Shown here: positions 36,198 to 44,819 of the stretch, piece by piece
Position numbering within the stretch: the first letter of the stretch is position 1
Layout of the letters: each line of letters starts with the position of its first letter
From: CAYJLF01 sp964371055
GTDB taxonomy: Bacteria > Eisenbacteria > RBG-16-71-46 > CAIMUX01
Direction of reading: 5' to 3'
Assembly: GCA_964371055.1 (NCBI GenBank)
Contig: CAYJLF010000010.1
Coordinates: forward strand, 104,668 to 168,667
Length of the DNA: 64,000 nt
Notes under the pieces: generated by a model
What the model was told of the DNA's origin: nothing
The model's database searches: none
What the model saw: only the letters and a program-made list of their open reading frames with translations
Position numbers and translations under genes: made by a program

Positions 36198-37456
36198 AGA
36201 TCGGGATGGTGAGCGAGTTCTATTACCCGCACCCGGGCGGCGTCAGTGAGCACATCCGCCAGATCTCGCGCGCCTTGGAGAGACAGGGCCACCGGATCGT
36301 CGTCGTGACCGGAGGGATGGCGGAAGGTCCGATGGAGCCGGGTCCGCGCGTGCGGCGGATCGGGCAGTCGGTCCCGGTGCCGTACAACGGCGGCCGGTCG
36401 AGGATCACGATCGGCCTGGGGCTCCGAGCGGCGATGCGGAGGGTTCTACGGGAAGAGGCGTGCGATCTCCTGCACGTTCACAATCCCCTCATGCCGGTCC
36501 TGCCGCTCCTGGCGCTCGAGGCCGCGTCCGCTCCCGTCGTCGCGACGCTTCACAGCGGCTATCCGCGCGACCGCCTGGCGGAAATCTTCCGCCGTCCGCT
36601 CCAGCGACGTCTCGACCGCGCGCAGTTGCTGCTGCCGGTGAGCCACGCCGCGCGGCGCGCGGTGGAGGGGATCTTCGACGGGTCGTTTCGCCTGGTGCCG
36701 AATGGCGTCGATGTCGCCTTCTTCGCGCCCAACGGGATCGTGCGGCCGCCGGGACCGTTTCGCGTCCTCTTCGCGGGCGCGTTCGTGCCACGCAAGGGGC
36801 TGCCTGTCCTCTTGCGCGCTTTCACCCGCCTCCTCGATGGCGGGGTCGCCGCGGAACTCTGGATCGCGGGGGATGGCCCGGGCGCGGTCGCCGCTCGACG
36901 ATCCGTCCCGGCTCGCATCCGTTCCTCGGTGCGCTTCCTGGGGCACTGCGGCCGCGACCGCCTGAGGATGGCTCTGGCCGCGGCCGATCTCTTCTGCGCG
37001 CCCAGCCTGGAGCGGGAGACCTTCGGGCTGGTGCTCCTGGAGGCGATGGCGGCGGGGGTGCCGATCGTGGCCTCCCGCATCGACGGGTACGACGAGGTCG
37101 TCACGCCGGGTGTGGACGGGTGGCTGGTGCCGCCGGGAGATGAGCGCGCGCTAGCCGAGGCCCTCGCCTCGCTCGCGACCGACGCGACGGAACGCCGGAG
37201 ACTGGCGGCGCGCGGGCGATCGAAGGCGGCAGAGTGCTCCTGGGACGGGATCGCGCGGGAACTCGAGTCGATCTATCTGGATCTGGTCGAACGCGAGGGC
37301 GGGGGCGTTCGCCGGATCCGTCCGCTTCCGCCCCCAGCCCTGATCGCTCTTCCGACGCTCCCTCCAGAGTTCCAGACCGCGCCCGTGGGGTCGGTCCGAA
37401 CGGATCACTCTCCGTCGCCGGTCCGCGGCGACTCGTCCTGCCGTCCGTCCTCGTAG
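36194..37456 (+). CDS. GT4 glycosyltransferase, PimA/PimB-like
   Basis: 420 residues. The GT-B fold is seen in the N-terminal glycine-rich loop (MVSEFYYPHPGGVSEHI), the central VLFAGAFVPRKGLPVLLRA, and the sugar-nucleotide E-x7-E motif ERETFGLVLLEAMAAGVP. It resembles phosphatidylinositol mannosyltransferases, so a glycolipid product is plausible; donor and acceptor are unknown. The start overlaps the acyltransferase stop (ATGA). The last 17 codons lie antisense to the S41 peptidase gene (37405-37456). Confidence 0.9.
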   Translation: MKIGMVSEFYYPHPGGVSEHIRQISRALERQGHRIVVVTGGMAEGPMEPGPRVRRIGQSVPVPYNGGRSRITIGLGLRAAMRRVLREEACDLLHVHNPLMPVLPLLALEAASAPVVATLHSGYPRDRLAEIFRRPLQRRLDRAQLLLPVSHAARRAVEGIFDGSFRLVPNGVDVAFFAPNGIVRPPGPFRVLFAGAFVPRKGLPVLLRAFTRLLDGGVAAELWIAGDGPGAVAARRSVPARIRSSVRFLGHCGRDRLRMALAAADLFCAPSLERETFGLVLLEAMAAGVPIVASRIDGYDEVVTPGVDGWLVPPGDERALAEALASLATDATERRRLAARGRSKAAECSWDGIARELESIYLDLVEREGGGVRRIRPLPPPALIALPTLPPEFQTAPVGSVRTDHSPSPVRGDSSCRPSS

Positions 37457-38829
37457 AGGCCGACCAAACGATCGACCCGCCCGGCGGAGTCGCGCCCGAA
37501 CCGGAGACGGAAGTTGTCGAGCCCCTCGAGAGAGAAGAGATCCGGGGCCATCGGCACCAGACGGAACCGGGGCCGCCCTTCGCGCTGGTAGAAGAGCTCG
37601 GATCCTTCCGCCGAGATGCGACGCGGGCCGTACGCGCCGGCACAGCCTGCCAGGTCGGCGGGAGCGGCGCGGTGCCCGCCGCGAGCCGCTTCGAGGCCCG
37701 TGATGGCCCAGTCCAGTTCCCCCCGGCGGATCGGGTCGTCCTCCTGCTCGCGCAGGATGCGGAGCGCCTCGAGGTGCGCCGTTTCCAGAGCCGTCTCGGC
37801 TGGGCAGGCGATGTCCGGCTGCACGCCGACCCCTTCCCAGTTGGTGTTGGTGATCGGATTGACGGCGCGTCCGAACGGAATGCGGGCGCCCACGCCGAGC
37901 GTGGGGAAGACGTGCCCGGCGACCGGATGCGCTCCTCCGCCTGTGACTTCGCCGACGATGGTGCCGCGCTTGCGCGTCTGGAGGTTGTAGGAGAACTCCT
38001 CGGCGCCGGAGAAGGTGTAGCCGCTGGTGAGGACGAAGACCGGAACCTCGGATAGACGACGTCCGGGCACGGAGGCCTGGGTCCAGAACTGGTTGGTCTT
38101 GTCCCCCTCGCGGACGTAGAAGCTGTTCAGGTGCGTCGGCTCGTCGAAGAGGTAGCTGGTGATGAGCTGGATCATGCTGGGGGAGCCGCCCCCGTTGCGA
38201 CGCAGGTCGAAGATGAGAGCATCGCTGCGGCCGAGGAAGTTCATCGCCGCGACGGCCACCGATCCCGCCTCGCCGAATCCCGCCTCATCGAAGCTGCGCA
38301 GATCGAGGTAGCCGACGTTGCCGGCGAGGCGCTCCACGCGCTGAAATCCGTGATTGCGGCGTCCGGCCTCCTCGGCCCGGGCGCGCCGGATCTCGGCCTC
38401 GTCGGGCACGGGCTGTCCGGGGTCAGGCGGCGGGACGACGAAGACGCCGATGTGCTTGTCGTGGCTGACCGCCAGCAGGTCTGAGGTCAGCCGCTCGGTG
38501 AAGAGCGGCAGGGAGCTGATCCCGTCATAGGCTCCCCGGCGAAGATGGTCGCGCATCGCGGACTGCATCTTCCGGCCGACCTCCGGGAAGACGTAGGACT
38601 GGTCGAACGCCACGCCCAGGCTGTCGACGATCGCGCGGCGCAGTTCGGGGGTCAGCGTCGTCCCGGGAGGATGGTCTTGTCCAAGCGCCGGCCGCGGCGC
38701 GGGAACGAAGGCGGCCGCCCCGACGAGGAGGCACGCGATCGAAATCCAGCGCCGGGCGAGGGGCCGTCCGGGGCGCGCGGTGCGCCGCGTCGGCGTCATC
38801 GGCATTATCGGCGTTATCGACGTCATCAT
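37405..38829 (-). CDS. S41-family peptidase (IRBP/C-terminal-processing-like), exported
   Basis: 474 residues. A signal anchor or signal peptide lies at about 28-50 (WISIACLLVGAAAFVPAPRPALG). An IRBP-type N-terminal domain precedes the S41 core: VGYLDLRSFDE, LIFDLRRNGGGSPSM, and the catalytic Ser in TSGYTFSGAEEFSYNLQ, followed by GRAVNPITNTNWEGVGVQPD. The last about 90 residues form a small extra beta domain. GGAGG lies seven bases before ATG 38829, which itself overlaps the MarR-GNAT stop (ATGA), so both are coupled. Periplasmic location is inferred. Confidence 0.9.
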   Translation of the reverse strand: MMTSITPIMPMTPTRRTARPGRPLARRWISIACLLVGAAAFVPAPRPALGQDHPPGTTLTPELRRAIVDSLGVAFDQSYVFPEVGRKMQSAMRDHLRRGAYDGISSLPLFTERLTSDLLAVSHDKHIGVFVVPPPDPGQPVPDEAEIRRARAEEAGRRNHGFQRVERLAGNVGYLDLRSFDEAGFGEAGSVAVAAMNFLGRSDALIFDLRRNGGGSPSMIQLITSYLFDEPTHLNSFYVREGDKTNQFWTQASVPGRRLSEVPVFVLTSGYTFSGAEEFSYNLQTRKRGTIVGEVTGGGAHPVAGHVFPTLGVGARIPFGRAVNPITNTNWEGVGVQPDIACPAETALETAHLEALRILREQEDDPIRRGELDWAITGLEAARGGHRAAPADLAGCAGAYGPRRISAEGSELFYQREGRPRFRLVPMAPDLFSLEGLDNFRLRFGRDSAGRVDRLVGLYEDGRQDESPRTGDGE

Positions 38830-39872
38830 GGTCTGGCCTCCGTGAGTGGGGGTTGGTCTTCCGACAGATCCAGCGTGAGACAGATCGAGCGGCGCCGGTA
38901 GGACGAGGCACCGCCGGGATGGTCCTCGGTCCGGCGGAAGCCCAGGCGCTCGTACCAGCGTCGGACCGCGATCAGCCTGGGGCTCGTTTCGAGGAAGAGC
39001 AGGCGGGCGCCGCGCGCGCGGGCCTCGCAGAGCGCGGTGTCGTAGAGCGCTCGTCCGATGCCATGGCGGCGATGCGATTCCGCCACCGCCATCTTGGCCA
39101 GCTCGAAGCGATCCTGCCCCCAATGGATGAGTGCGCAGGTTCCGACGACCGCTCCGTCGAGCCGGGCGAAGAAGACCATCCCCCCGGGCTTCACGATCCG
39201 GCCGTTGGGATCGGCGAGGAGTTCGGCATCGTGCGGTTCGACCTCGAACTGCTCCTCGAGCCAGGCGCGATTCAGAGTCTCGAAATGCTTTCGCCAGGCC
39301 GGTCGATAGGGGAGGACCTGCAGTCGTTCGGGCGGCAGCACCGTCGCGGGATCGAGGAGACGGCGGCGACGCAGCCGCTCGATCACGCGATCATGCATGC
39401 TCCGCTGGGCCAGCCGGCGTTCGGCCGTCTCGAGCGCGCCGAGGAGGTCGTGCCCGTCCCGTCGCAGCTCGTCCAGCAGGTCGGTGTTGGCGGACCGGAT
39501 CTCGTCCCAGACCGGGATCAGGAGGGCGGCGAGGTCGGCTCCCCGCGCGGTGAGGGACAGTGGGCGGCGGCGCTCGTCGTTCGGATCGCGCTCGATCCGG
39601 ACCAGACCGGCGGAGCGCATCTCGCGAGCGAGTTGGACCACGGCGGGATGGGTCAGGCCGAGCTCACGGGCCACCTCCGCCATCGACTTCCCGGAGCCCT
39701 CGCCGAGGGCGGCCATGAGGGGGAACCAGCGAGCCTCGAACCGCACGTTGAGCTCCCGGTAGACCAGGGAGACGTCACGGAACAGCCTGTCGCTCATTCG
39801 CTTGAGGCGGGTGGCCAGCGCCAGTTCCCGCAAGCGGGCCAAAAGCTCGCCCGTTCGGTGTTGTGCGTCCAT
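38826..39872 (-). CDS. MarR-family regulator fused to a GNAT acetyltransferase
   Basis: 348 residues. Residues about 1-150 are a MarR winged helix (SMAEVARELGLTHPAVVQLAREM, then the wing VRIERDPNDERRRPLSLTARG). Residues about 195-345 are a GNAT domain with the acetyl-CoA loop region ESHRRHGIGRALYDTAL and RRWYERLGFRR. Such fusions are known; the acetyltransferase substrate is usually unidentified. The start at 39872 has GGGAG upstream. It heads a two-gene operon with the S41 peptidase and has an operator-like palindrome over its own promoter, suggesting autoregulation. Confidence 0.9.
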   Translation of the reverse strand: MDAQHRTGELLARLRELALATRLKRMSDRLFRDVSLVYRELNVRFEARWFPLMAALGEGSGKSMAEVARELGLTHPAVVQLAREMRSAGLVRIERDPNDERRRPLSLTARGADLAALLIPVWDEIRSANTDLLDELRRDGHDLLGALETAERRLAQRSMHDRVIERLRRRRLLDPATVLPPERLQVLPYRPAWRKHFETLNRAWLEEQFEVEPHDAELLADPNGRIVKPGGMVFFARLDGAVVGTCALIHWGQDRFELAKMAVAESHRRHGIGRALYDTALCEARARGARLLFLETSPRLIAVRRWYERLGFRRTEDHPGGASSYRRRSICLTLDLSEDQPPLTEARP

Positions 39873-39903
39873 CGGTTCTCTCCCTGGCCAATCGTTACGT
39901 ATA

Positions 39904-39932
39904 TTTATATAAGTAGTTGCAGAATAGTGCAA
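39904..39932 (-). promoter_or_regulatory. Promoter with overlapping MarR-type operator
   Basis: Minus-strand TTGCAC (39927-39932) and TATAAA (39904-39909) are exactly 17 nt apart. A palindrome TTGCA-N6-TGCAA (39917-39932) covers the -35 box. The region is strikingly AT-rich compared with its surroundings. Confidence 0.65.
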
Positions 39933-40035
39933 GCAGCACACGACCGGCGTCATCCGACGGTCAACACCAACCCCTGAGCGGCCGATAGGGGGGACGGGGT
40001 CCGTCAAGGCCGGCCGGGTCGCCGGCAAGGAGGGG

Positions 40036-40764
40036 ATGTTGCGCGAGCGCCACGGGGAGTTCGGAGAAAAGCCCGCTCATACGGCTCTGCCGCCCGTCCC
40101 GCGCCGCCGTCCCGTCTCGGCCCAGCCCCCCGTCTTCTTCGGGCAGATCCTGGTGGAGGAGGGTGTCCTCGACTCGCGGCAGCTCCGGGAGCTGATCGAC
40201 CGCCAGCGAAGCTACCCCGAGGATGCGCGCCCCCCGATCGGGTTCCTCGCGCTCGAGGCGGGGTATCTCGACGAGCCTCGGTTGCTGTCGATGCTGGACG
40301 TGCACGGCCGGCGCCTCCACCTGGGCGAGTTGCTCGTGATGCGGCGGCTGCTGAGCCTGGAAGGGCTCGCGCGAGCCATGCGCGAAAAGCATGACGGCGA
40401 ACTCCTGGGCGAGACGCTCTTGAGGCTCCGGCTCATCGATCCGACGGCGTTGGCCGAAGGGTTGGCCGAGCAATGCGGCGTTGCGAGCGTTCCGATCTTC
40501 CGCATACCGGTCGATCCGGCTCTGGCCCGCTTCATCAATGCCCCCTATGCGGTCGCCCACGGCATCGTCCCGGTGGCGCTCCGCGGTACGAGTCTCGTCG
40601 TCGCCGTCTGGTCGCCGCACTCCCTCGAACTGGCGGAGGAGGTGGGCCGATCCGGGGGAGTCCGGATCATTCCCGTCCTCACGACCCGCGCCGAGGTCGA
40701 GGACCGAATCCGGGAGATCTACACCCCGTCCCGTTCCGAAGAACCGGAATCCCGCGCCGCCTGA
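40036..40764 (+). CDS. GspE/MshE N-terminal-domain protein
   Basis: 242 residues, no ATPase part. Two helical repeats (FFGQILVEEGVLDSRQLREL and LHLGELLVMRRLLSLEGLARAM, then LLGETLLRLRLIDPTALAEGL) lead into a T2SSE-N/MshEN-like domain (GVASVPIF, DPALARFINAPYAVAHGIVPVA, LVVAVWSPHSLELAEEV). Such domains bind cyclic di-GMP in some pilus and secretion ATPases; binding here is unproven. AAGGAGGGG lies almost on the ATG, so the start may instead be the next codon (TTG). Confidence 0.75.
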   Translation: MLRERHGEFGEKPAHTALPPVPRRRPVSAQPPVFFGQILVEEGVLDSRQLRELIDRQRSYPEDARPPIGFLALEAGYLDEPRLLSMLDVHGRRLHLGELLVMRRLLSLEGLARAMREKHDGELLGETLLRLRLIDPTALAEGLAEQCGVASVPIFRIPVDPALARFINAPYAVAHGIVPVALRGTSLVVAVWSPHSLELAEEVGRSGGVRIIPVLTTRAEVEDRIREIYTPSRSEEPESRAA

Positions 40765-40858
40765 CCTCCTCCCAGCGCCCCATCGGGGACCCACCGGGGA
40801 TCCCGACCGGGGTTCCCCACCGGGGTGATCCCGCCCGTTTCCAGCCTGCCGATCGACG

Positions 40859-40887
40859 TTGGCTCCGCCATTCCACTCTGGTAAGAT
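40859..40887 (+). promoter_or_regulatory. Promoter of the acpS-acsA-acp-kbl operon
   Basis: TTGGCT (40859-40864) and TAAGAT (40882-40887) are spaced by 17 nt, 47 nt before the acpS start. Just upstream (40791-40824) ACCGGGG occurs three times at roughly 14-bp intervals. Confidence 0.5.
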
Positions 40888-40934
40888 CCGCTTCCGGTAC
40901 GTCGCGTGCTGAAGAAGAACTGGTCATACCCGAG

Positions 40935-41336
40935 ATGATCCTTGGGGTGGGGTTGGACCTGGTGGAGGTGGACAGGTTCGGGCGTGCGGTCGAGCGGCAT
41001 GGCGAGGGTTTCCTGGAGGAGATCCTCACCGCCGACGAGATCCGGGCGCGCCGCGGATCGTCTCGTTTCCTCCCGTCGTGTGCCGCCGCGTTCGCGGTGA
41101 AGGAAGCGCTGGTCAAAGCGCTCGGCACCGGCAAGCGGGGATCCCTCTCCTGGCGGGAGATCGAGGTCGGGGCCGACCCGCGCGGACCGACCGTGGCTCT
41201 GCACGGCGCCGCGGCGGAGGCTGCGGCGCGGATCGGAGTACGATCGATCCGGCCGGCGGTGGCGATCGCGCGCCGGCACGTGGCGGCATGGGTGGTGCTC
41301 GAGGGACCATCGCCCGGCGGTGGATCCGGCAACTGA
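40935..41336 (+). CDS. acpS: Holo-[acyl-carrier-protein] synthase
   Basis: 133 residues. AcpS transfers phosphopantetheine from CoA to a serine of acyl carrier protein. Motifs: MILGVGLDLVEVDRFGRAV (Asp for Mg2+), FLPSCAAAFAVKEALVKALGTG (Glu and Lys of the active site) and WREIEVG. No good ribosome-binding site precedes ATG 40935, so the exact start is slightly uncertain. It is the first gene of an operon that also encodes a carrier protein, which is its obvious substrate. Confidence 0.9.
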   Translation: MILGVGLDLVEVDRFGRAVERHGEGFLEEILTADEIRARRGSSRFLPSCAAAFAVKEALVKALGTGKRGSLSWREIEVGADPRGPTVALHGAAAEAAARIGVRSIRPAVAIARRHVAAWVVLEGPSPGGGSGN

Positions 41337-41377
41337 ACAGGGAGAGGCAGGGGAGAGGCAGGGGAGGGGCCGCTGGC

Positions 41378-43081
41378 ATGGCTTTCGATTACGAGAAGCT
41401 TCGCCGGGAGATCACCTGGGATCTGGCGAAGAAGGAACTCGGTCACGCGGAGGGCGATTCCGTCAACCTCGGGACCATCTGCATCGACCGCAATGTCGAC
41501 CTGGGCCGGGGGAACAAGCCGGCGCTCATCCACGAGAATCACGAGGGGGAGCTTCGCACCTACACCTATCACGATCTCAAGCTCCTCACCAACGGTTGGG
41601 CCGACTTCCTGGGCAAGCTGGGGATCGGGCCGACCGACCGCGTCTGCGTCTTCCTCGACCGTCTCCCCGAGCTCTACATCGGGTTCATGGGGGTGCTGAA
41701 GCTCGGCGCCGTGGTGCAGCCGCTCTTCTCGGCCTTCGGCGAGGAATCAGTCTGGCAGCGGGCCGATGACAGCAAGGCCGTAGCGGTCATCACGCAGAAC
41801 AAGCACCTCGGGAAGATCCGCAAGATCCGCGAGCGTTTGCCCGAGCTGAAGCACGTCATCGTCGTCGACCAGGACGAGGAGAAGAAGCGCCTGCGCGAGG
41901 GCGAAGGGGAGGTCGGGTACAACCAGGACGCGCACCGGGTCCCCGACTATCCGGTCTTCAAGACCTACGCCGAGAGCCCCAGCGTGCTCCACTACACCAG
42001 CGGCACGACCGGCAAGCCGAAGGGGGCGCTGCACGTCCACTCGAGCATCTTTGCCCAGTACCTGACGGCGAAGGTCGTCCTCGACCTCAAGGAGGATGAC
42101 GTCTACTGGTGCACGGCCGATCCGGGCTGGGTCACCGGGACGAGCTACGGGATCATCGCCCCCTGGGCCCTGGGCGTGACCCAGATCGTGCTCGACGCCG
42201 GCTACTCCAGCGATCGCTGGTACGCCACGATCGAGAAGCACAAGATCTCCGTCTGGTACACGGCGCCGACGGCGATCCGGATGCTGATGAAAGACGGCCT
42301 CGAGCCGGTCAAGCGGCACGACCTCTCCTCGCTGCGCCATCTCGCCAGCGTGGGCGAGCCGCTCAACCCCGAGGCGGTGCACTGGGGTCGCGAGGCGTTC
42401 GGACTCGATTTCCACGACAGCTTCTGGCAGACCGAAACCGGCTCCATCATGGTCACGAACCTCCCCGGGATGCCGGTCAAGCCGGGCTCGATGGGGCGGC
42501 CGTTCCCGGCCCTGGTCGGCGGGATCGTCGACCCCCGCACCGGCGAGGAGATCAAGGAGATCGGTCGCGTCGGGATGATCGCCATCCGGCCGCCCTGGCC
42601 CTCCATGATGAGGACCTACTGGAACAACACGGCCACCTATCTCAAGAAGTTCGTCAACGGCTGGTACATCTGCGGCGACCGGGGGAGCATGGACGCCGAC
42701 GGCTACATTTGGTTCTCCGGCCGCGACGACGATGTCATCAACACCGGTGGACACCTGGTCGGGCCGTTCGAGATCGAAAGCGCGCTCCTGGAGCACGCGG
42801 CGGTGGCCGAGTCGGCCGCGATCGGCAAGCCCGATCCGGTCAACATGGAAGTGGTGAAGGCGTTCGTGGCGCTGAAGCCCGGGTTCACCGCGGATGACGA
42901 CCTCGAGCTCTCCATCATGAACTTCATCCGGAAGAGGCTGTCGCCGCTGGCGATGCCGCAGGAGATCGAGTTCGTCGACAAGCTGCCTAAGACCCGGAGC
43001 GGGAAGATCATGCGACGGATGCTCAAGGCGAAGGAGCTGGGGCAGGACGTCGGCGACACGAGCACGCTGGACGACGATTGA
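41378..43081 (+). CDS. acsA: AMP-forming acetyl-CoA synthetase, AcsA type
   Basis: 567 residues; activates a short-chain acid as acyl-AMP and transfers it to a thiol. Motifs: HYTSGTTGKPKGALHVH (P-loop), YWCTADPGWVTGTSYGI, SVGEPLNPEAVHWG, FWQTETGS and the C-terminal catalytic lysine in KTRSGKIMRRML. Overall it resembles Bacillus AcsA. Because a carrier protein gene lies next, the acceptor thiol could be holo-ACP instead of CoA; the sequence does not decide. GGAGG lies about 10 nt upstream of the ATG. Confidence 0.9.
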   Translation: MAFDYEKLRREITWDLAKKELGHAEGDSVNLGTICIDRNVDLGRGNKPALIHENHEGELRTYTYHDLKLLTNGWADFLGKLGIGPTDRVCVFLDRLPELYIGFMGVLKLGAVVQPLFSAFGEESVWQRADDSKAVAVITQNKHLGKIRKIRERLPELKHVIVVDQDEEKKRLREGEGEVGYNQDAHRVPDYPVFKTYAESPSVLHYTSGTTGKPKGALHVHSSIFAQYLTAKVVLDLKEDDVYWCTADPGWVTGTSYGIIAPWALGVTQIVLDAGYSSDRWYATIEKHKISVWYTAPTAIRMLMKDGLEPVKRHDLSSLRHLASVGEPLNPEAVHWGREAFGLDFHDSFWQTETGSIMVTNLPGMPVKPGSMGRPFPALVGGIVDPRTGEEIKEIGRVGMIAIRPPWPSMMRTYWNNTATYLKKFVNGWYICGDRGSMDADGYIWFSGRDDDVINTGGHLVGPFEIESALLEHAAVAESAAIGKPDPVNMEVVKAFVALKPGFTADDDLELSIMNFIRKRLSPLAMPQEIEFVDKLPKTRSGKIMRRMLKAKELGQDVGDTSTLDDD

Positions 43082-43169
43082 TCACGAGGCGGCGCGGAAC
43101 CCGGCCGGGGCATCCGGCCGGGGCCGGCGCAGGGAGCGGGCGGTGAACGCCCCTCGGGAGGAGAAGACG

Positions 43170-43421
43170 ATGATGAAGGAGATGATCCTCGAGTACATCC
43201 GGAACGAGTATCTGGATGACGACGACGATACCGAACTCAACGAGAACACCAAGCTGATCTCGGGCGGGATCGTCGACAGCTTCAGCATGGTCAGCCTGAA
43301 GCGGTTCCTGGAGAAGAAGTACCAGATCAGCATTCCGGACGAGGAAGCCTCGCCGGAGGCCTTCGACACGGTCAACAGCATCCTCGTGCTGGTCGAGCGG
43401 CACGTCGCGAAGAAGGGTTGA
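43170..43421 (+). CDS. Acyl carrier protein
   Basis: 83 residues, acidic (DDDDDTELNENTK). The phosphopantetheine serine is in GGIVDSFSMVSL near residue 37. I chose ATG 43170 because GGAGGAG lies six bases upstream; a GTG nine codons earlier is weaker. It is more divergent than FabF-partner ACPs (DSF rather than DSL) and lies between an AMP ligase and an alpha-oxoamine synthase, so it looks dedicated to this operon. Confidence 0.9.
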   Translation: MMKEMILEYIRNEYLDDDDDTELNENTKLISGGIVDSFSMVSLKRFLEKKYQISIPDEEASPEAFDTVNSILVLVERHVAKKG

Positions 43422-43426
43422 GAACC

Positions 43427-44674
43427 ATGGCCTATCCGACATCGGTACTGGAAGCCTGGCAGGCGGAGCTGGACAAGATCCGCGCCGACGGCCTCTTCAA
43501 GGAAGAGCGTTTCATCCACTCGCCGCAGTCCGCCGGGATCAAGGTGGAGTTCCCCGCGGGGGCGGCTCCTAAGGATGTCATCAACCTCTGCTCGAACAAC
43601 TACCTCGGCCTCTCCAGCCACCCGGACGTGGTGGCGGCGGCGCACCGGGGGCTGGACGAGCGCGGCTACGGCATGTCGAGCGTCCGCTTCATCTGCGGGA
43701 CGCAGGACGTCCACCGCACGCTCGAGCAGAAGCTGACGGAGTTCCTCGGCACCGAGGACACGATCCTCTTCCCGAGCTGCATGGACGCCAACGCCGGCGT
43801 CTTCGAGGCGATCCTCGGTCCGGACGACGTCATGATCTCGGACCGGCTGGTCCACGCTTCGATCGTCGACGGCATCCGCCTGGCCAAGGCGATGCACGAC
43901 ACCTACAAGCACTCCGACATGAAGCACCTGGAGCAGAAGCTGCAGGAGCATGCCGACAAGAGGGTCAAGGTCATCATCACCGACGGCAACTTCTCCATGG
44001 ACGGGGACCTCGCCCCGCTGGACGAGATCGTCCGGCTGGCCGAGCAGTACGGCGCGCTCGTCTTCGTGGACGACAGCCATGCCTCGGGCTTCATCGGCAA
44101 GACCGGCCGCGGCACGCACGAGCACAAGGGCGTCTTCGGCAAGATCGACATCATCACGACGACCCTGGGCAAGGGCCTCGGCGGAGCCAGCGGCGGTTGC
44201 GTCAGTGGACGGAAGGAGATCGTGGCCCTCTGCCGGCAGAAGGCGCGGCCCTATCTCTTCAGCAACGCCGTTCCCCCGCCGATCGCCTACGCCGCGATCA
44301 CGGTGCTCGACATCCTGAGCCGGACGACCGAGCGGCGCGACAAGCTGGAGGCGAATGCCACCTTCTGGCGCAAGGGGCTGCTCGAGGCCGGCTTCGTCGT
44401 GAAGGAAGGGGACTCGCCGATCGTCCCGGTGATGCTCTTCAATGCCAAGCTCAGCCAGGACTTCTCGCGCGACCTCTTCGCCGAGGGGATCTACGCGGTC
44501 GGGTTCTTCTTCCCGGTGGTTCCGGCGGGGCAGGCGCGCATCCGCACGCAGCTCTCCGCCGACCACGACATCCCGATGCTCGAGCGCGCCCTCGCGGCGT
44601 TCAAGAAGGTCGGGGAGAAGTACGGGATCCTGGGGCTCGACAAGAAGCAGATCATCGAGAAGTACGGGCAGTAG
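43427..44674 (+). CDS. kbl: Glycine C-acetyltransferase (2-amino-3-ketobutyrate CoA ligase) clade alpha-oxoamine synthase
   Basis: 415-residue PLP enzyme. Close resemblance to E. coli Kbl is seen at GLFKEERFIHSPQSAGI, NLCSNNYLGLSSHPDVV, GMSSVRFICGTQDVHR, DGNFSMDGDLAPLDEI and VDDSHASGFIGKTGRG; the PLP lysine is in TLGKGLGGASGG. The classical reaction joins acetyl-CoA and glycine (or the reverse in threonine breakdown). No threonine dehydrogenase is adjacent; instead a carrier protein, AcpS and AMP ligase share the operon, so an ACP-bound acyl donor is possible. Start ATG 43427 has AAGGG upstream. Confidence 0.85.
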   Translation: MAYPTSVLEAWQAELDKIRADGLFKEERFIHSPQSAGIKVEFPAGAAPKDVINLCSNNYLGLSSHPDVVAAAHRGLDERGYGMSSVRFICGTQDVHRTLEQKLTEFLGTEDTILFPSCMDANAGVFEAILGPDDVMISDRLVHASIVDGIRLAKAMHDTYKHSDMKHLEQKLQEHADKRVKVIITDGNFSMDGDLAPLDEIVRLAEQYGALVFVDDSHASGFIGKTGRGTHEHKGVFGKIDIITTTLGKGLGGASGGCVSGRKEIVALCRQKARPYLFSNAVPPPIAYAAITVLDILSRTTERRDKLEANATFWRKGLLEAGFVVKEGDSPIVPVMLFNAKLSQDFSRDLFAEGIYAVGFFFPVVPAGQARIRTQLSADHDIPMLERALAAFKKVGEKYGILGLDKKQIIEKYGQ

Positions 44675-44703
44675 CGACACGGCCCGGAAACGCAGACGGC
44701 AGG

Positions 44704-44729
44704 CGCCCGGGGGAGCGATCCCCCGGGCG
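44704..44729 (+). terminator. Terminator hairpin after the kbl operon
   Basis: A perfect 11-bp GC-rich stem closes a GCGA tetraloop, 30 nt past the kbl stop. Only a weak T-containing tail (GTATTGCTT) follows. Confidence 0.7.
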
Positions 44730-44819
44730 TATTGCTTGATCGGCGCCGTTGCATCGTGGGGAGGGCAACCCGCGCAGGGGGGCTCGAAAGAGCCTGGAGT
44801 CGTCCATCACCCGCATGTC

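Noticed and set aside
40791..40824. Three ACCGGGG copies before acpS considered as a repeat array or iteron
   Set aside because: Only three short units in a GC-rich spacer with imperfect spacing; chance is a sufficient explanation.
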